Source: Acidobacteriota bacterium
GTDB lineage: Bacteria; Acidobacteriota; Terriglobia; Terriglobales; Acidobacteriaceae
Direction of reading: 5' to 3'
DNA: 15,308 bases
Assembly (NCBI GenBank): GCA_021810735.1
Contig: JAJZIF010000024.1
Span: forward strand, 2,675-17,982
Shown here piece after piece: positions 1-6,065 of this stretch; the stretch's first letter is position 1, and each line of letters begins with the position of its first letter. Position numbers and translations under genes: made by a program. The notes beneath the pieces were generated by a model, which was not told where the DNA came from, did no database searches, and worked only from the letters and a program-made list of their open reading frames with translations.

Positions 1-17
1 GGAACCGCTGGCTTCAT
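1..17 (-). CDS. Start of the next leftward gene, probable ABC-transporter permease (partial)
   Basis: Only the first codons are in the window, reading M-K-P-A-V. The ATG at 17-15 overlaps the TGA stop of the upstream ATPase gene (16-14) as ATGA, the usual sign of translational coupling within one operon. Nothing in these few residues identifies the product. The permease guess rests on context: in E. coli the tesA-divergent ABC ATPase ybbA is followed by the FtsX/MacB-like permease ybbP. The gene runs off the left edge of the window. Confidence 0.45.
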
Positions 18-700
18 CGCGCTGCCTCGACTCGCATCTGATCCGCAATCACCAGGCCGTCGCGCAAATGGATCTGACGGTCCGCGCACTCGGCAATCTG
101 CGGATCATGCGTCACCATCACCAGCGTCGTCTTCGAATCCCGCTGCCGTGCCGTCAGCAAATCCAGCACATGCTGCCCATTCACAGAGTCCAGGTTCCCC
201 GTCGGCTCATCGGCCAGCACAATCGGCGGATCCAGCACAAACGCCCGCGCCAGTGCCACACGCTGCTGCTCCCCGCCGGAAAGCTGTACCGGATAGTGCT
301 GCATCCGGTCGCCCAACCCCACCTTCTCCAGCAGTTCCATCGCTTTCCTGCGTCCATCGCCCGTCGCGTTCAACTCATAGGGCAGCAACACGTTTTCCAG
401 CGCCGTCAACATCGGAATCAGCTGGTACGACTGAAACACAAATCCAACCTTCCGCCCCCGCACCTCGGCCAGCTGGTCTTCTTCCAGGTTCGCAATCGAT
501 ACTCCATCCAGCAGCACATCGCCTTCCGTCGGAGTATCCAGTCCCGCCAGCAGCCCCAGCAGCGTGCTCTTGCCGCTGCCCGAAGCCCCCATGATCGCCA
601 CAAACTGCCCCTGCGGAATCACAAAATCAATCCCGCGCAAAATCTCCACCGTGCGCGTCCCGTTGCGAATGCTCTTCTTCAGCCCTCTTACTTCAATCAT
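14..700 (-). CDS. ybbA: ABC-transporter ATP-binding protein, YbbA/LolD/MacB type
   Basis: This is the cytoplasmic ATPase subunit of an ABC transporter of the MacB/LolD/FtsE group, which couples ATP hydrolysis to a membrane partner rather than to a classical channel. All nucleotide-binding motifs are intact in the 228 residues: Walker A GASGSGKST (38-46), Q-loop Gln90, signature LSGGEQQR (140-147), Walker B IVLADEP (160-166) with catalytic Glu165, and H-loop His198. GNLD follows Walker B, as is typical of this group. The ATG at 700 has a GGAG-type ribosome site five bases upstream. It is divergent from a TesA-type gene across 40 bp and overlaps the next leftward gene by ATGA. This matches the E. 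coli tesA-ybbA-ybbP locus, so the YbbA name rests on family plus context. LolD or MacB-partner ATPases are the alternatives. The transported substrate is unknown. Confidence 0.9.
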   Translation of the reverse strand: MIEVRGLKKSIRNGTRTVEILRGIDFVIPQGQFVAIMGASGSGKSTLLGLLAGLDTPTEGDVLLDGVSIANLEEDQLAEVRGRKVGFVFQSYQLIPMLTALENVLLPYELNATGDGRRKAMELLEKVGLGDRMQHYPVQLSGGEQQRVALARAFVLDPPIVLADEPTGNLDSVNGQHVLDLLTARQRDSKTTLVMVTHDPQIAECADRQIHLRDGLVIADQMRVEAAR

Positions 701-728
701 CCCGTCTCCCCGCGCCTCGACCCGTTGC

Positions 729-734
729 TACACT
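729..734 (+). promoter_or_regulatory. -10-like TACACT immediately upstream of tesA
   Basis: TACACT ends six bases before the GTG start at 741, and there is no purine-rich ribosome site between them. This is the layout of a leaderless transcript. No recognisable -35 box lies about 17 bp upstream. Confidence 0.35.
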
Positions 735-740
735 TAGCTT

Positions 741-1376
741 GTGAACCGCCGCCGCGTCTCCCTCATGTTGCTTCTGGCCTTCGTGACCGCGCTCGCTCCT
801 TTCCCCGCTCGCGCCTCCGGGCAAAAACCGCCCGTCATCGTTTGCTACGGAGACAGCATCACCGCCGGCCATGGCCTCGAACCCAGCCAGGCCTACCCCG
901 CCGCGCTCCAGCACGACCTCGACGCTCGCGGATACCACTACCGCGTCATCAACGCCGGCGTCAGCGGCAACACCACCAAGGACGGCGTCGACCGGCTGCC
1001 CCTTGTCCTCGCCATGCATCCCGCCGTCGTCATCGTCGAATTCGGCGGCAACGACGGCCTTCGCGGCCTTCCACTCAGCGTCACCAGGCGCAACCTCGAA
1101 ACCATCGTCTCCCGCCTGCTCGCCGCGCACGTCAGGGTCCTGCTCGCCGGCATCACGCTCCCGCCCAACTACGGCGCCGCCTACATTCATCAGTTCGACC
1201 TCATGTATCACCAGGTCGCCGCGCGCTTCCACGTGCCGCTTCTGCCAATGCTCTACGCGCACATCTACACCGTCCCCGGAGCCATCCAGTCCGATGGCAT
1301 TCACCCCACAGCCAAGGGCTCCAGGCTGCTCGCGCAAAACTTCCTTCCGCTGCTCCTGCCCATGCTGCGAAAGTAG
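741..1376 (+). CDS. tesA: Secreted GDSL/SGNH-family esterase, TesA-type (lysophospholipase L1/arylesterase)
   Basis: A 211-residue SGNH hydrolase. Family members cleave acyl esters, thioesters or lysophospholipids, usually in the periplasm. Residues 1-26 form a signal peptide (RRR, hydrophobic stretch, cleavage near ARAS-G). The nucleophile block is YGDSITAG with Ser39. The oxyanion residues are Gly76/Asn77 (VSGNT) and the GGND block (102-105). The Asp-His pair is in DGIHP, Asp185 and His188. Length and motif spacing match E. coli TesA. The start is GTG; a later ATG at 765 would remove the charged part of the signal peptide, so GTG is preferred. It is divergent from the YbbA-type ATPase and convergent with truB, with 11 bp between stop codons. 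Exact substrate cannot be told from sequence. Confidence 0.9.
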   Translation: MNRRRVSLMLLLAFVTALAPFPARASGQKPPVIVCYGDSITAGHGLEPSQAYPAALQHDLDARGYHYRVINAGVSGNTTKDGVDRLPLVLAMHPAVVIVEFGGNDGLRGLPLSVTRRNLETIVSRLLAAHVRVLLAGITLPPNYGAAYIHQFDLMYHQVAARFHVPLLPMLYAHIYTVPGAIQSDGIHPTAKGSRLLAQNFLPLLLPMLRK

Positions 1377-1387
1377 AAGCAAAGCAC

Positions 1388-2263
1388 TCACCCGATCACC
1401 GCCACCGGCTGGAAAAGTGTTCCCGCCACGCGCCGTCCAATCGCAATCAGTTCTCGCTGCCCCGCAAATATCCGCACCAGCGGCGCCCGCGAAAAATCCG
1501 GTAGATTCACCTGCATCCCGTTTCTCAACCTGCCCACGGTCTTCTCATCTGCCGTCACCGCCGGCAGCTCCGCCAAAATCTCCCTCGGATGCGGCATCCG
1601 CGCCTCCAGCTCGCCCGCTGCCGCCAGTTCTTCCACCGTCTGCAACGGCATGGCGTCCTTCAGCGTCAACCTACCCGCCGCAGTCCGGCGCAAGCTCGCC
1701 AGGTGCGCGCCACAGCCCGCCGCCTGCCCCAGCGCATGCGCCACGGACCGCACATACCCGCCCGCGGAAATCCTCATCCGAAACGTCGCCGAGTCCCCGC
1801 GCAGCTCCTCCACCACAAATTCGTGCACCGTTACCGGAACCGCCTTCAGCTTCGGCGTCTCGCCGGCCCGCGCCTGCTTGTACGCCGGCTGTCCCGCAAT
1901 CTTCTTGGCTGAGTAGGGCGGCGGCATCTGCTCCATCTCACCCGTGAAGCGCTCCGCCAGCTTCCGCAGTTGCGCCAGATCCGGCGTCAGCGGCGCAGGC
2001 TCTCCCTGCGGCTCACCCTCCGCGTCATACGTATCCGTGGCAAACCCAAACCGGATCGTTCCCGTATACGCCTTCTCGCTCGCGCCGTAGTATTGCGCCA
2101 GCCGCGTAAACTTCCCCAGAAGCAGCGGCAGAACGCCGGTCGCCATTGGATCCAGCGTCCCTAGATGTCCAATTGATTTCTCGCCCGTAGCCCGGCGCAC
2201 CCTTGCCACCACGTCATGTGACGTCATCCCGCCCGGCTTGTCGATAACTAGAAGACCGTTCAC
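1388..2263 (-). CDS. truB: tRNA pseudouridine(55) synthase TruB
   Basis: Isomerises U55 of the T-loop in almost all tRNAs. The N-terminus MNGLLVIDKPGGMTSHD is the family hallmark, and the catalytic Asp38 lies in HLGTLDPMATG. The AYTG block and the C-terminal PUA-like segment (VRIFAGQRELIAIG...LFQPV) are present. The length of 291 residues is normal. The same frame stays open upstream to 2746, but that stretch lies antisense-like over folE and has no TruB similarity, so it is not coding. I place the start at the GTG at 2263, because this gives the family N-terminus and lies 7 bases after a TATAGT box. A GTG at 2272 (VVDVNG) is the alternative. folE lies upstream on the same strand, with a 134-bp gap containing a palindromic repeat. 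Confidence 0.93.
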   Translation of the reverse strand: MNGLLVIDKPGGMTSHDVVARVRRATGEKSIGHLGTLDPMATGVLPLLLGKFTRLAQYYGASEKAYTGTIRFGFATDTYDAEGEPQGEPAPLTPDLAQLRKLAERFTGEMEQMPPPYSAKKIAGQPAYKQARAGETPKLKAVPVTVHEFVVEELRGDSATFRMRISAGGYVRSVAHALGQAAGCGAHLASLRRTAAGRLTLKDAMPLQTVEELAAAGELEARMPHPREILAELPAVTADEKTVGRLRNGMQVNLPDFSRAPLVRIFAGQRELIAIGRRVAGTLFQPVAVIG

Positions 2264-2270
2264 ATCTACC

Positions 2271-2276
2271 ACTATA
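2271..2276 (-). promoter_or_regulatory. -10-like TATAGT immediately upstream of truB
   Basis: Read leftward, TATAGT (2276-2271) is followed by seven bases and then the GTG at 2263. There is no Shine-Dalgarno between them, so a leaderless truB transcript is plausible. The -35 region (about 2299-2294, CTTCCA) is poor. If real, truB can be transcribed separately from folE. Confidence 0.4.
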
Positions 2277-2306
2277 AGTGGCAAACCGGCGACTGGAAGA
2301 AACTGA

Positions 2307-2345
2307 GGGTGCCCCATTCCAGCCCGGTTTTGGCTGGAGTGGGAA
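2307..2345. repeat. Palindromic intergenic repeat, copy 1 (REP-like)
   Basis: The arms CCCATTCCAGCC (2313-2324) and GGCTGGAGTGGG (2332-2343) form a 12-bp stem with one G-U pair and a 7-nt loop. GGGTG precedes the left arm. It lies in the folE-truB gap. A second copy with the same GGGTG prefix and a related stem is at 5570-5614. Confidence 0.75.
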
Positions 2346-2397
2346 CAGGTATCATCTCGTCCAGATAGACCAGAACCCCACCCCGGCTTCGCGCTTT

Positions 2398-3015
2398 TTA
2401 AAAGTGCTGCGTGCTCCGCTCCCGCACCAGCGACAAAAACTCGCTCCGCGTGTTCTGCTTCTGGAAGCATCCCAGCATCGCAGAAGTCACCGTCGACGAA
2501 TTCTGCTTCTCCACCCCGCGCATCATCATGCAAAGGTGCCGCGCCTCGATCACCACGCCCACGCCCTGCGGCGCAATCGCTTCCTGGATCGCATCCGCGA
2601 TTTGCCGCGTCAGCCGCTCCTGCACCTGCAGCCGCCGCGCAAACACCTCCACCAGCCGCGGAATCTTGCTCAACCCCACAACCTTCCCGTTCGGGATATA
2701 CGCCACATGCACCCGCCCGAAAAACGGCAGCATATGATGCTCGCACAGCGAGAACATCTCGATGTCCTTCACCAGCACCATCTCGTCGTAGTCCACGTCA
2801 AACAGCGCCTCGCGCAAGATCGACGCCGGATCCTTCAAATACCCCTGCGTCAGAAACTCCATCGCCTTTTCCACGCGCTTCGGCGTCTGCAACAGCCCGT
2901 CCCGGTCCGGATCCTCGCCGAACCGCCGCAGCAGTTCCCGATAAATCTCCTCGGTCGTAGCGCGTTCCAGTCCCGCTTTTACGGCGATCTTGTTATTCAG
3001 TGTTATGGTTGCCAT
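2398..3015 (-). CDS. folE: GTP cyclohydrolase I
   Basis: Converts GTP to 7,8-dihydroneopterin triphosphate, the first step toward folate, biopterin-type pterins and queuosine. The protein is 205 residues from the ATG at 3015. Zinc ligands are visible: Cys91 and His94 in [10 protein letters not shown] and Cys162 in [15 protein letters not shown] (43-48) and GLSKIPRLV (114-122) are also family blocks. The ATG at 3015 has an AAGGA ribosome site close upstream. A TTG at 3042 would add nine residues without similarity and is less likely. The two preceding genes on this strand encode PTPS-family enzymes, which use the FolE product, with a 46-bp gap. The stop-codon region shares a 17-base near-identical segment with the end of udk. 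Confidence 0.96.
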   Translation of the reverse strand: MATITLNNKIAVKAGLERATTEEIYRELLRRFGEDPDRDGLLQTPKRVEKAMEFLTQGYLKDPASILREALFDVDYDEMVLVKDIEMFSLCEHHMLPFFGRVHVAYIPNGKVVGLSKIPRLVEVFARRLQVQERLTRQIADAIQEAIAPQGVGVVIEARHLCMMMRGVEKQNSSTVTSAMLGCFQKQNTRSEFLSLVRERSTQHF

Positions 3016-3061
3016 GGTGTCCTTGTCACGCTGCCGGTCCAATTCTTCCGGCTCGCGCAGC

Positions 3062-3469
3062 TTAGTTTTCTCGAATCTCGAAAAAGTTGTTGTTGGTCTC
3101 TTCCACGCGCACGGCCACGACTTCTGCTGCGTGAAAGCTCTCCCTCATACGGCGATAAATCTCAATGCACACATTCTCCGTCGTCGGTACCACATCCTTG
3201 AAGCACTTCTGCAGATTCAGGTTCGTATGGTCGAAAGCATCCAGCACTTCTTTCCGCACGCATGCATCCAGCTCCATCAGGTTGCACACCATCCCGGTTT
3301 CCTCGTCCACATCTCCGCCCACGCGCACTTCCAGCACATAATTATGCCCGTGCCCATGCGGATTGTTGCACTTCCCGTACGCGGCCTGGTTCTCCTCCGT
3401 GCTCAGCGCATCGCTGTGCAGCCGGTGAGACGCGCTGAACCTGTACCGGCGCCCGAAATAAGCCCTCAT
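3062..3469 (-). CDS. 6-pyruvoyl-tetrahydropterin synthase/QueD family protein, second of two tandem copies
   Basis: A 135-residue T-fold enzyme acting on dihydroneopterin triphosphate. The zinc histidines are His15 (FSASHRL) and the two in GHGH (40 and 42). The catalytic Cys34 is in [13 protein letters not shown], Asp80-His81 in FDHTNLN, and the pterin-anchoring Glu124 in RVEET. Cysteine followed by five residues and HGH is the spacing of eukaryotic-type PTPS, not the shorter C-x3-HGH of E. coli QueD. The start ATG at 3469 overlaps the stop of the preceding paralogue as ATGA; a TTG at 3481 is an alternative. Products could be 6-pyruvoyl-tetrahydropterin or 6-carboxy-tetrahydropterin (queuosine route). 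The sequence does not decide which. Confidence 0.9.
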   Translation of the reverse strand: MRAYFGRRYRFSASHRLHSDALSTEENQAAYGKCNNPHGHGHNYVLEVRVGGDVDEETGMVCNLMELDACVRKEVLDAFDHTNLNLQKCFKDVVPTTENVCIEIYRRMRESFHAAEVVAVRVEETNNNFFEIREN

Positions 3470-3876
3470 GCTTCCCCGCAATAATCGGCAAACAGGTCCG
3501 GCATCTCGTACACCCTTATGCGCTCCAGCTTCGCACCCTTGATCTTCCCTTCCAGCCGCTTCCAGATCGCAATCGCAATGTTCTCCGTCGTCGGAACCAC
3601 CGTCGCAAACTCCGGAACCTCCAGGTTCAAATGCCGATGGTCATACACTCCGACCACTTCGCGCTCCATCACGTCCTTCAGTTCCTTCAGGTCCACCACA
3701 AACCCGGTCACGGGATCCACCTCACCCGTCACCGTCACTTCCAGCGTGTAGTTGTGCCCGTGCCCGTTGCGGTTCGCACAGCGCCCAAACACCTCTTCGT
3801 TTTTCTCCTGGCTCCACGCGTCGTTCCAGTAGTAGTGCGCGGCAGAGAACTCGGCTTTCCTTGTCAGCGAAATCAT
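3466..3876 (-). CDS. 6-pyruvoyl-tetrahydropterin synthase/QueD family protein, first of two tandem copies
   Basis: A 136-residue T-fold protein with a complete active site. It has His14 (FSAAHYYW), Cys33 with His39 and His41 in GRCANRNGHGHNY, Asp79-His80 in YDHRHLN, and Glu124 in RVYEM. It differs from its neighbour in the loop after the first zinc histidine (YYWNDAWSQEKNEE against [13 protein letters not shown]) and in the C-terminal tail (MPDLFADYCGE), so the two are diverged paralogues, not a recent duplication. The ATG at 3876 has only a weak GGGA upstream. The glycosyltransferase gene ends 51 bp upstream. The TGA stop overlaps the next start by ATGA, so the pair is probably made together, possibly as a mixed oligomer. 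That last point is inference. Confidence 0.9.
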   Translation of the reverse strand: MISLTRKAEFSAAHYYWNDAWSQEKNEEVFGRCANRNGHGHNYTLEVTVTGEVDPVTGFVVDLKELKDVMEREVVGVYDHRHLNLEVPEFATVVPTTENIAIAIWKRLEGKIKGAKLERIRVYEMPDLFADYCGEA

Positions 3877-3927
3877 TTGTATCCCGTGTCGTTTCCTCTA
3901 TAGGATGCCCGTTTCCCATCCCTTGCT

Positions 3928-5022
3928 TCAGCGTTTCATCCCGCTATACTCGCGGCCCTTCCAAACCACCTGCTTTTTCACCGTGTGATCAAACCAGCTC
4001 TGGTACAGCAGCGCCGCAAACAGCGGCAGCCCCAGCGGAGCCAGCAACACATCCCCCCACGGAAAATGCGACCGCCCCACCCTCCGGTAAAACCGCCATA
4101 GCGTCCGCACCCAGATCAGCAGCACCACAAGCCCGTAGTAGTGCGTCCAGTAAGCGCCCTTCCCGTATCGCGCAACTTCCCACACCCACCACGCCGCAAA
4201 CGGCAGCCCCACCAGCAACACCAGGTCCAGCACCCGCCACACCGCCAGCGTCAGCGGATTCCCAAACAGCAGCGCCAGGTTCTTCCGCCATCCCTGCCAC
4301 ATCGCGCCCACGCTCCGGTACATCCGCGTCGACACCGCCTCGGGAGCATACCGGAACCGCAGCCCCAGTTTCCGCTTCTTGAAAATCCGCGCCAGCGCCA
4401 CATCTTCCAGCACCGCGTCCATCACCGCCGCATGCCCGCCCACCTTCTCATACGCATCGCGCCGCACCAGCAGAAACTGCCCATTCGCCGCCGCCATCCG
4501 ATGCTCGGGGTTGTTCACCTTCGCCGGAGAATACAACACTGCCAGCTCGCTGAAGATCAGCGGCATCAGCGCCCGCTGCACCAGCCCCGTCACCACCTGC
4601 CGCGGCGAGTACGACAGCATCCCTACCTCATGCCGCTCCGCCTCCGTAATTGCCAGCGACAAATGCCCCGGCTCATGCACCGTATCCGCATCCGTAAACA
4701 GCAGCCACCGCCCGCGCGCCGCCCGTACCCCGGTCTGGATCGCGTTCGCCTTCCCCGTCCATCCCGGCTCCGGCTCGCCCGCATCCAGCACCGTCACGCC
4801 GGCAAACCCCGCCGCAATCGCCCGCGTCCGGTCCGTCGAACCGTCATTGACGACAACGATCTCCCACTCGCGCCCCAGCTCCCAGCCCGCCTCCGACTGC
4901 CGCACCAGCGACTCCAGACACGCGCCAATCGAGTCCTCCTCGTTGCGCGCCGGAACCACCACCGTCAGCACCAGTGGATATCCCTCTGATTTCTCTACCG
5001 CTTGCGATTCCGCTTCTTCCAC
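3928..5022 (-). CDS. Membrane-associated family-2 glycosyltransferase (HpnB/CrtQ-like)
   Basis: A 364-residue GT-A fold glycosyltransferase. N-terminal VVVPARNEE (21-29) and VNDGSTD (58-64) are the nucleotide-sugar-binding blocks. The metal-binding DAD is at 111-113 (FTDADT), the catalytic ED at 206-207 (VLEDVALAR), and a QGWRKN motif at 243-248 stands where processive and lipid-linked family members carry QxxRW. Three hydrophobic segments (about 257-281, 295-312 and 322-344) anchor the C-terminus in the membrane. The overall layout, including PGWTGK, resembles hopanoid-associated HpnB and carotenoid glycosyltransferases, so a lipid acceptor is likely, but no hopanoid gene is in view. The start is GTG at 5022, five bases after a perfect TATAAT. 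It heads the leftward group with the pterin genes; a functional link to them is not evident. Confidence 0.85.
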   Translation of the reverse strand: MEEAESQAVEKSEGYPLVLTVVVPARNEEDSIGACLESLVRQSEAGWELGREWEIVVVNDGSTDRTRAIAAGFAGVTVLDAGEPEPGWTGKANAIQTGVRAARGRWLLFTDADTVHEPGHLSLAITEAERHEVGMLSYSPRQVVTGLVQRALMPLIFSELAVLYSPAKVNNPEHRMAAANGQFLLVRRDAYEKVGGHAAVMDAVLEDVALARIFKKRKLGLRFRYAPEAVSTRMYRSVGAMWQGWRKNLALLFGNPLTLAVWRVLDLVLLVGLPFAAWWVWEVARYGKGAYWTHYYGLVVLLIWVRTLWRFYRRVGRSHFPWGDVLLAPLGLPLFAALLYQSWFDHTVKKQVVWKGREYSGMKR

Positions 5023-5032
5023 ACCTTATTAT
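5002..5032 (+). promoter_or_regulatory. Candidate promoter for tlpA
   Basis: TTGCGA (5002-5007) and TATTAT (5027-5032) are separated by 19 bp, somewhat longer than ideal. The -10 falls on the same bases as the opposite-strand TATAAT, so the two divergent promoters overlap. Confidence 0.3.
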
Positions 5033-5033
5033 A
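5028..5033 (-). promoter_or_regulatory. TATAAT -10 box for the glycosyltransferase gene
   Basis: A perfect TATAAT (5033-5028 read leftward) is followed by AAGGT and then the GTG at 5022. With a start site about 6-7 bases after the box, the mRNA would begin at or next to the start codon. AAGG is too close to the GTG to act as a ribosome site. Confidence 0.5.
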
Positions 5034-5048
5034 GAAACTGGGGGTTTT

Positions 5049-5552
5049 ATGTTTCACTCAGGCCTTCGCCGCTGGCTTCCCGTTCTCGCAGTCCTGCCGC
5101 TGCTCGTCTTCGCGGGATGCAACGACAATACCCGCCCCGGCTCCATCGGCCGCGTCGCTCCCAGCTTCACCATCCATAACGGAGCAGAAACCGTCAGCCT
5201 CCAGCAGGATCGCGGCCACATCGTCGTCCTCAACTTCTGGGCCTCCTGGTGCCCGCCCTGCCTCGAGGAATTCCCCTCCCTCATGCAACTCCAGAAGGAC
5301 ATGCCCAACATCCGCGTCGTCGCCGTCAGCTTTGACACCAGCAGGAAGGCCTACGACCAGTTCCTCCTCGACAACCACATCTCCGGCATCACCACCGCCA
5401 TCGACCCCACCGGCCACACCAACCGCGAGTTCGGAACCACCCGCCCCCCCGAGTCCTACATCATCAACCGGCACGGCGTCATCGTCCGCAAAATCATCGG
5501 CCCCATCAACTGGACCAGCCCTGAAATGCTCAACTACCTCAAAAACATCTAA
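5049..5552 (+). CDS. TlpA/ResA-type thiol-disulfide oxidoreductase lipoprotein
   Basis: A 167-residue membrane-anchored thioredoxin-fold protein working outside the cytoplasm. It is expected to reduce disulfides, for example in cytochrome c maturation. A lipoprotein signal ends in the lipobox VFAGC with lipidated Cys24. The redox motif is WASWCPPC, Cys68-Cys71, followed by the thioredoxin-like LRVVAVSFD region and a probable cis-Pro in RPPESYII. The ATG at 5049 has a GGGGG ribosome site 4 bases upstream. The frame remains open to 4974, but that extension would lie inside the divergent glycosyltransferase gene and would bury the signal peptide. No cytochrome genes are nearby. A palindromic repeat follows 17 bp after the stop. 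Confidence 0.9.
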   Translation: MFHSGLRRWLPVLAVLPLLVFAGCNDNTRPGSIGRVAPSFTIHNGAETVSLQQDRGHIVVLNFWASWCPPCLEEFPSLMQLQKDMPNIRVVAVSFDTSRKAYDQFLLDNHISGITTAIDPTGHTNREFGTTRPPESYIINRHGVIVRKIIGPINWTSPEMLNYLKNI

Positions 5553-5569
5553 TGGATACCCGAACAATC

Positions 5570-5614
5570 GGGTGGCCCACTCAAGCCTCTTTTGTCTTTT
5601 CGCTTGAGTGGGGA
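5570..5614. repeat. Palindromic intergenic repeat, copy 2 (REP-like)
   Basis: The arms CCCACTCAAGC (5576-5586) and GCTTGAGTGGG (5602-5612) form a perfect 11-bp stem around a 15-nt T-rich loop. GGGTG precedes the left arm, as in copy 1 at 2307-2345. The flanks agree at 15 of 18 positions on the left and 15 of 18 on the right. It lies just after tlpA and could also limit transcript read-through, although no T-run follows the stem. Confidence 0.75.
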
Positions 5615-6065
5615 TACAAACTCACCATCTCATCGAAATCGTCTTTCCGAAGCCCGCAGGCGCAACCAAAGAATCTCCAGTTCCAACCCTCCCCGATCCA
5701 TACCCTGCAATTGACAATCTACCCCCCCCCGGCATAGATTTCACCTGCACGATTTTTGCCGTCAGTCGTTTTGTCTACGATGCGGCCTTCGCCAGATACG
5801 CGGGAAAGTTAGCTCCTGTTCCTTCAGACGCCCCCATACGGCGCACCCGGACAAACCAGGCGATCCAGCCTCCGGGAGACTTGGCACAATCAACGCAGGC
5901 GTGGACGCTCGTGCCCGCGAAAGCATTTTCACTGAAGGTGTAGGGGAGAAAGTGACCCTTGGCGTGGACGTTCTATCAAAGAATGGCCACACCAGATAAT
6001 GTAAGACACTCAACAGCATCATCAGTGAAAGCGCTATTCACTACGCCGCCGCATAAGGTGCATAC
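5615..6065. other. Long non-coding stretch before the surface lipoprotein gene
   Basis: About 450 bp without a convincing gene. It holds a TTGACA promoter with a C9 tract (5711-5740), a short inverted repeat AGTGAA/TTCACT (6024-6029 and 6037-6042), GGCGTGGACG twice (near 5899 and 5960), and an unstarted protein-like frame (5862-5999). Weak open frames at 5608-5943 (+) and 5762-6022 (-) show no family features. The stretch may be a long 5' leader, a small RNA or a decayed gene. Confidence 0.5.
5711..5740 (+). promoter_or_regulatory. Candidate sigma-70 promoter with a C9 tract in the spacer
   Basis: A perfect -35 TTGACA (5711-5716) and a -10-like TAGATT (5735-5740) are 18 bp apart. The spacer contains nine consecutive C (5722-5730). 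Loss of one C would give 17 bp, the optimum. Transcription would start near 5747 and run toward the lipoprotein gene at 6066 with a leader of roughly 320 nt. Confidence 0.45.

Noticed and set aside
68..1504. Open frame of 478 codons on the + strand
   Set aside because: It is antisense to the ABC ATPase and in another frame of tesA, and its product is Arg/Pro/His-rich with no domain. It is a by-product of high G+C.
2264..2746. 160-residue N-terminal extension of TruB
   Set aside because: It overlaps folE on the same strand in another frame and is Ala/Gly/Arg-rich. The TruB family start lies at the GTG at 2263.
5608..5943. 111-codon + frame and overlapping 86-codon - frame (5762-6022)
   Set aside because: Neither has a ribosome site or recognisable domain. 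The first begins within the palindromic repeat.
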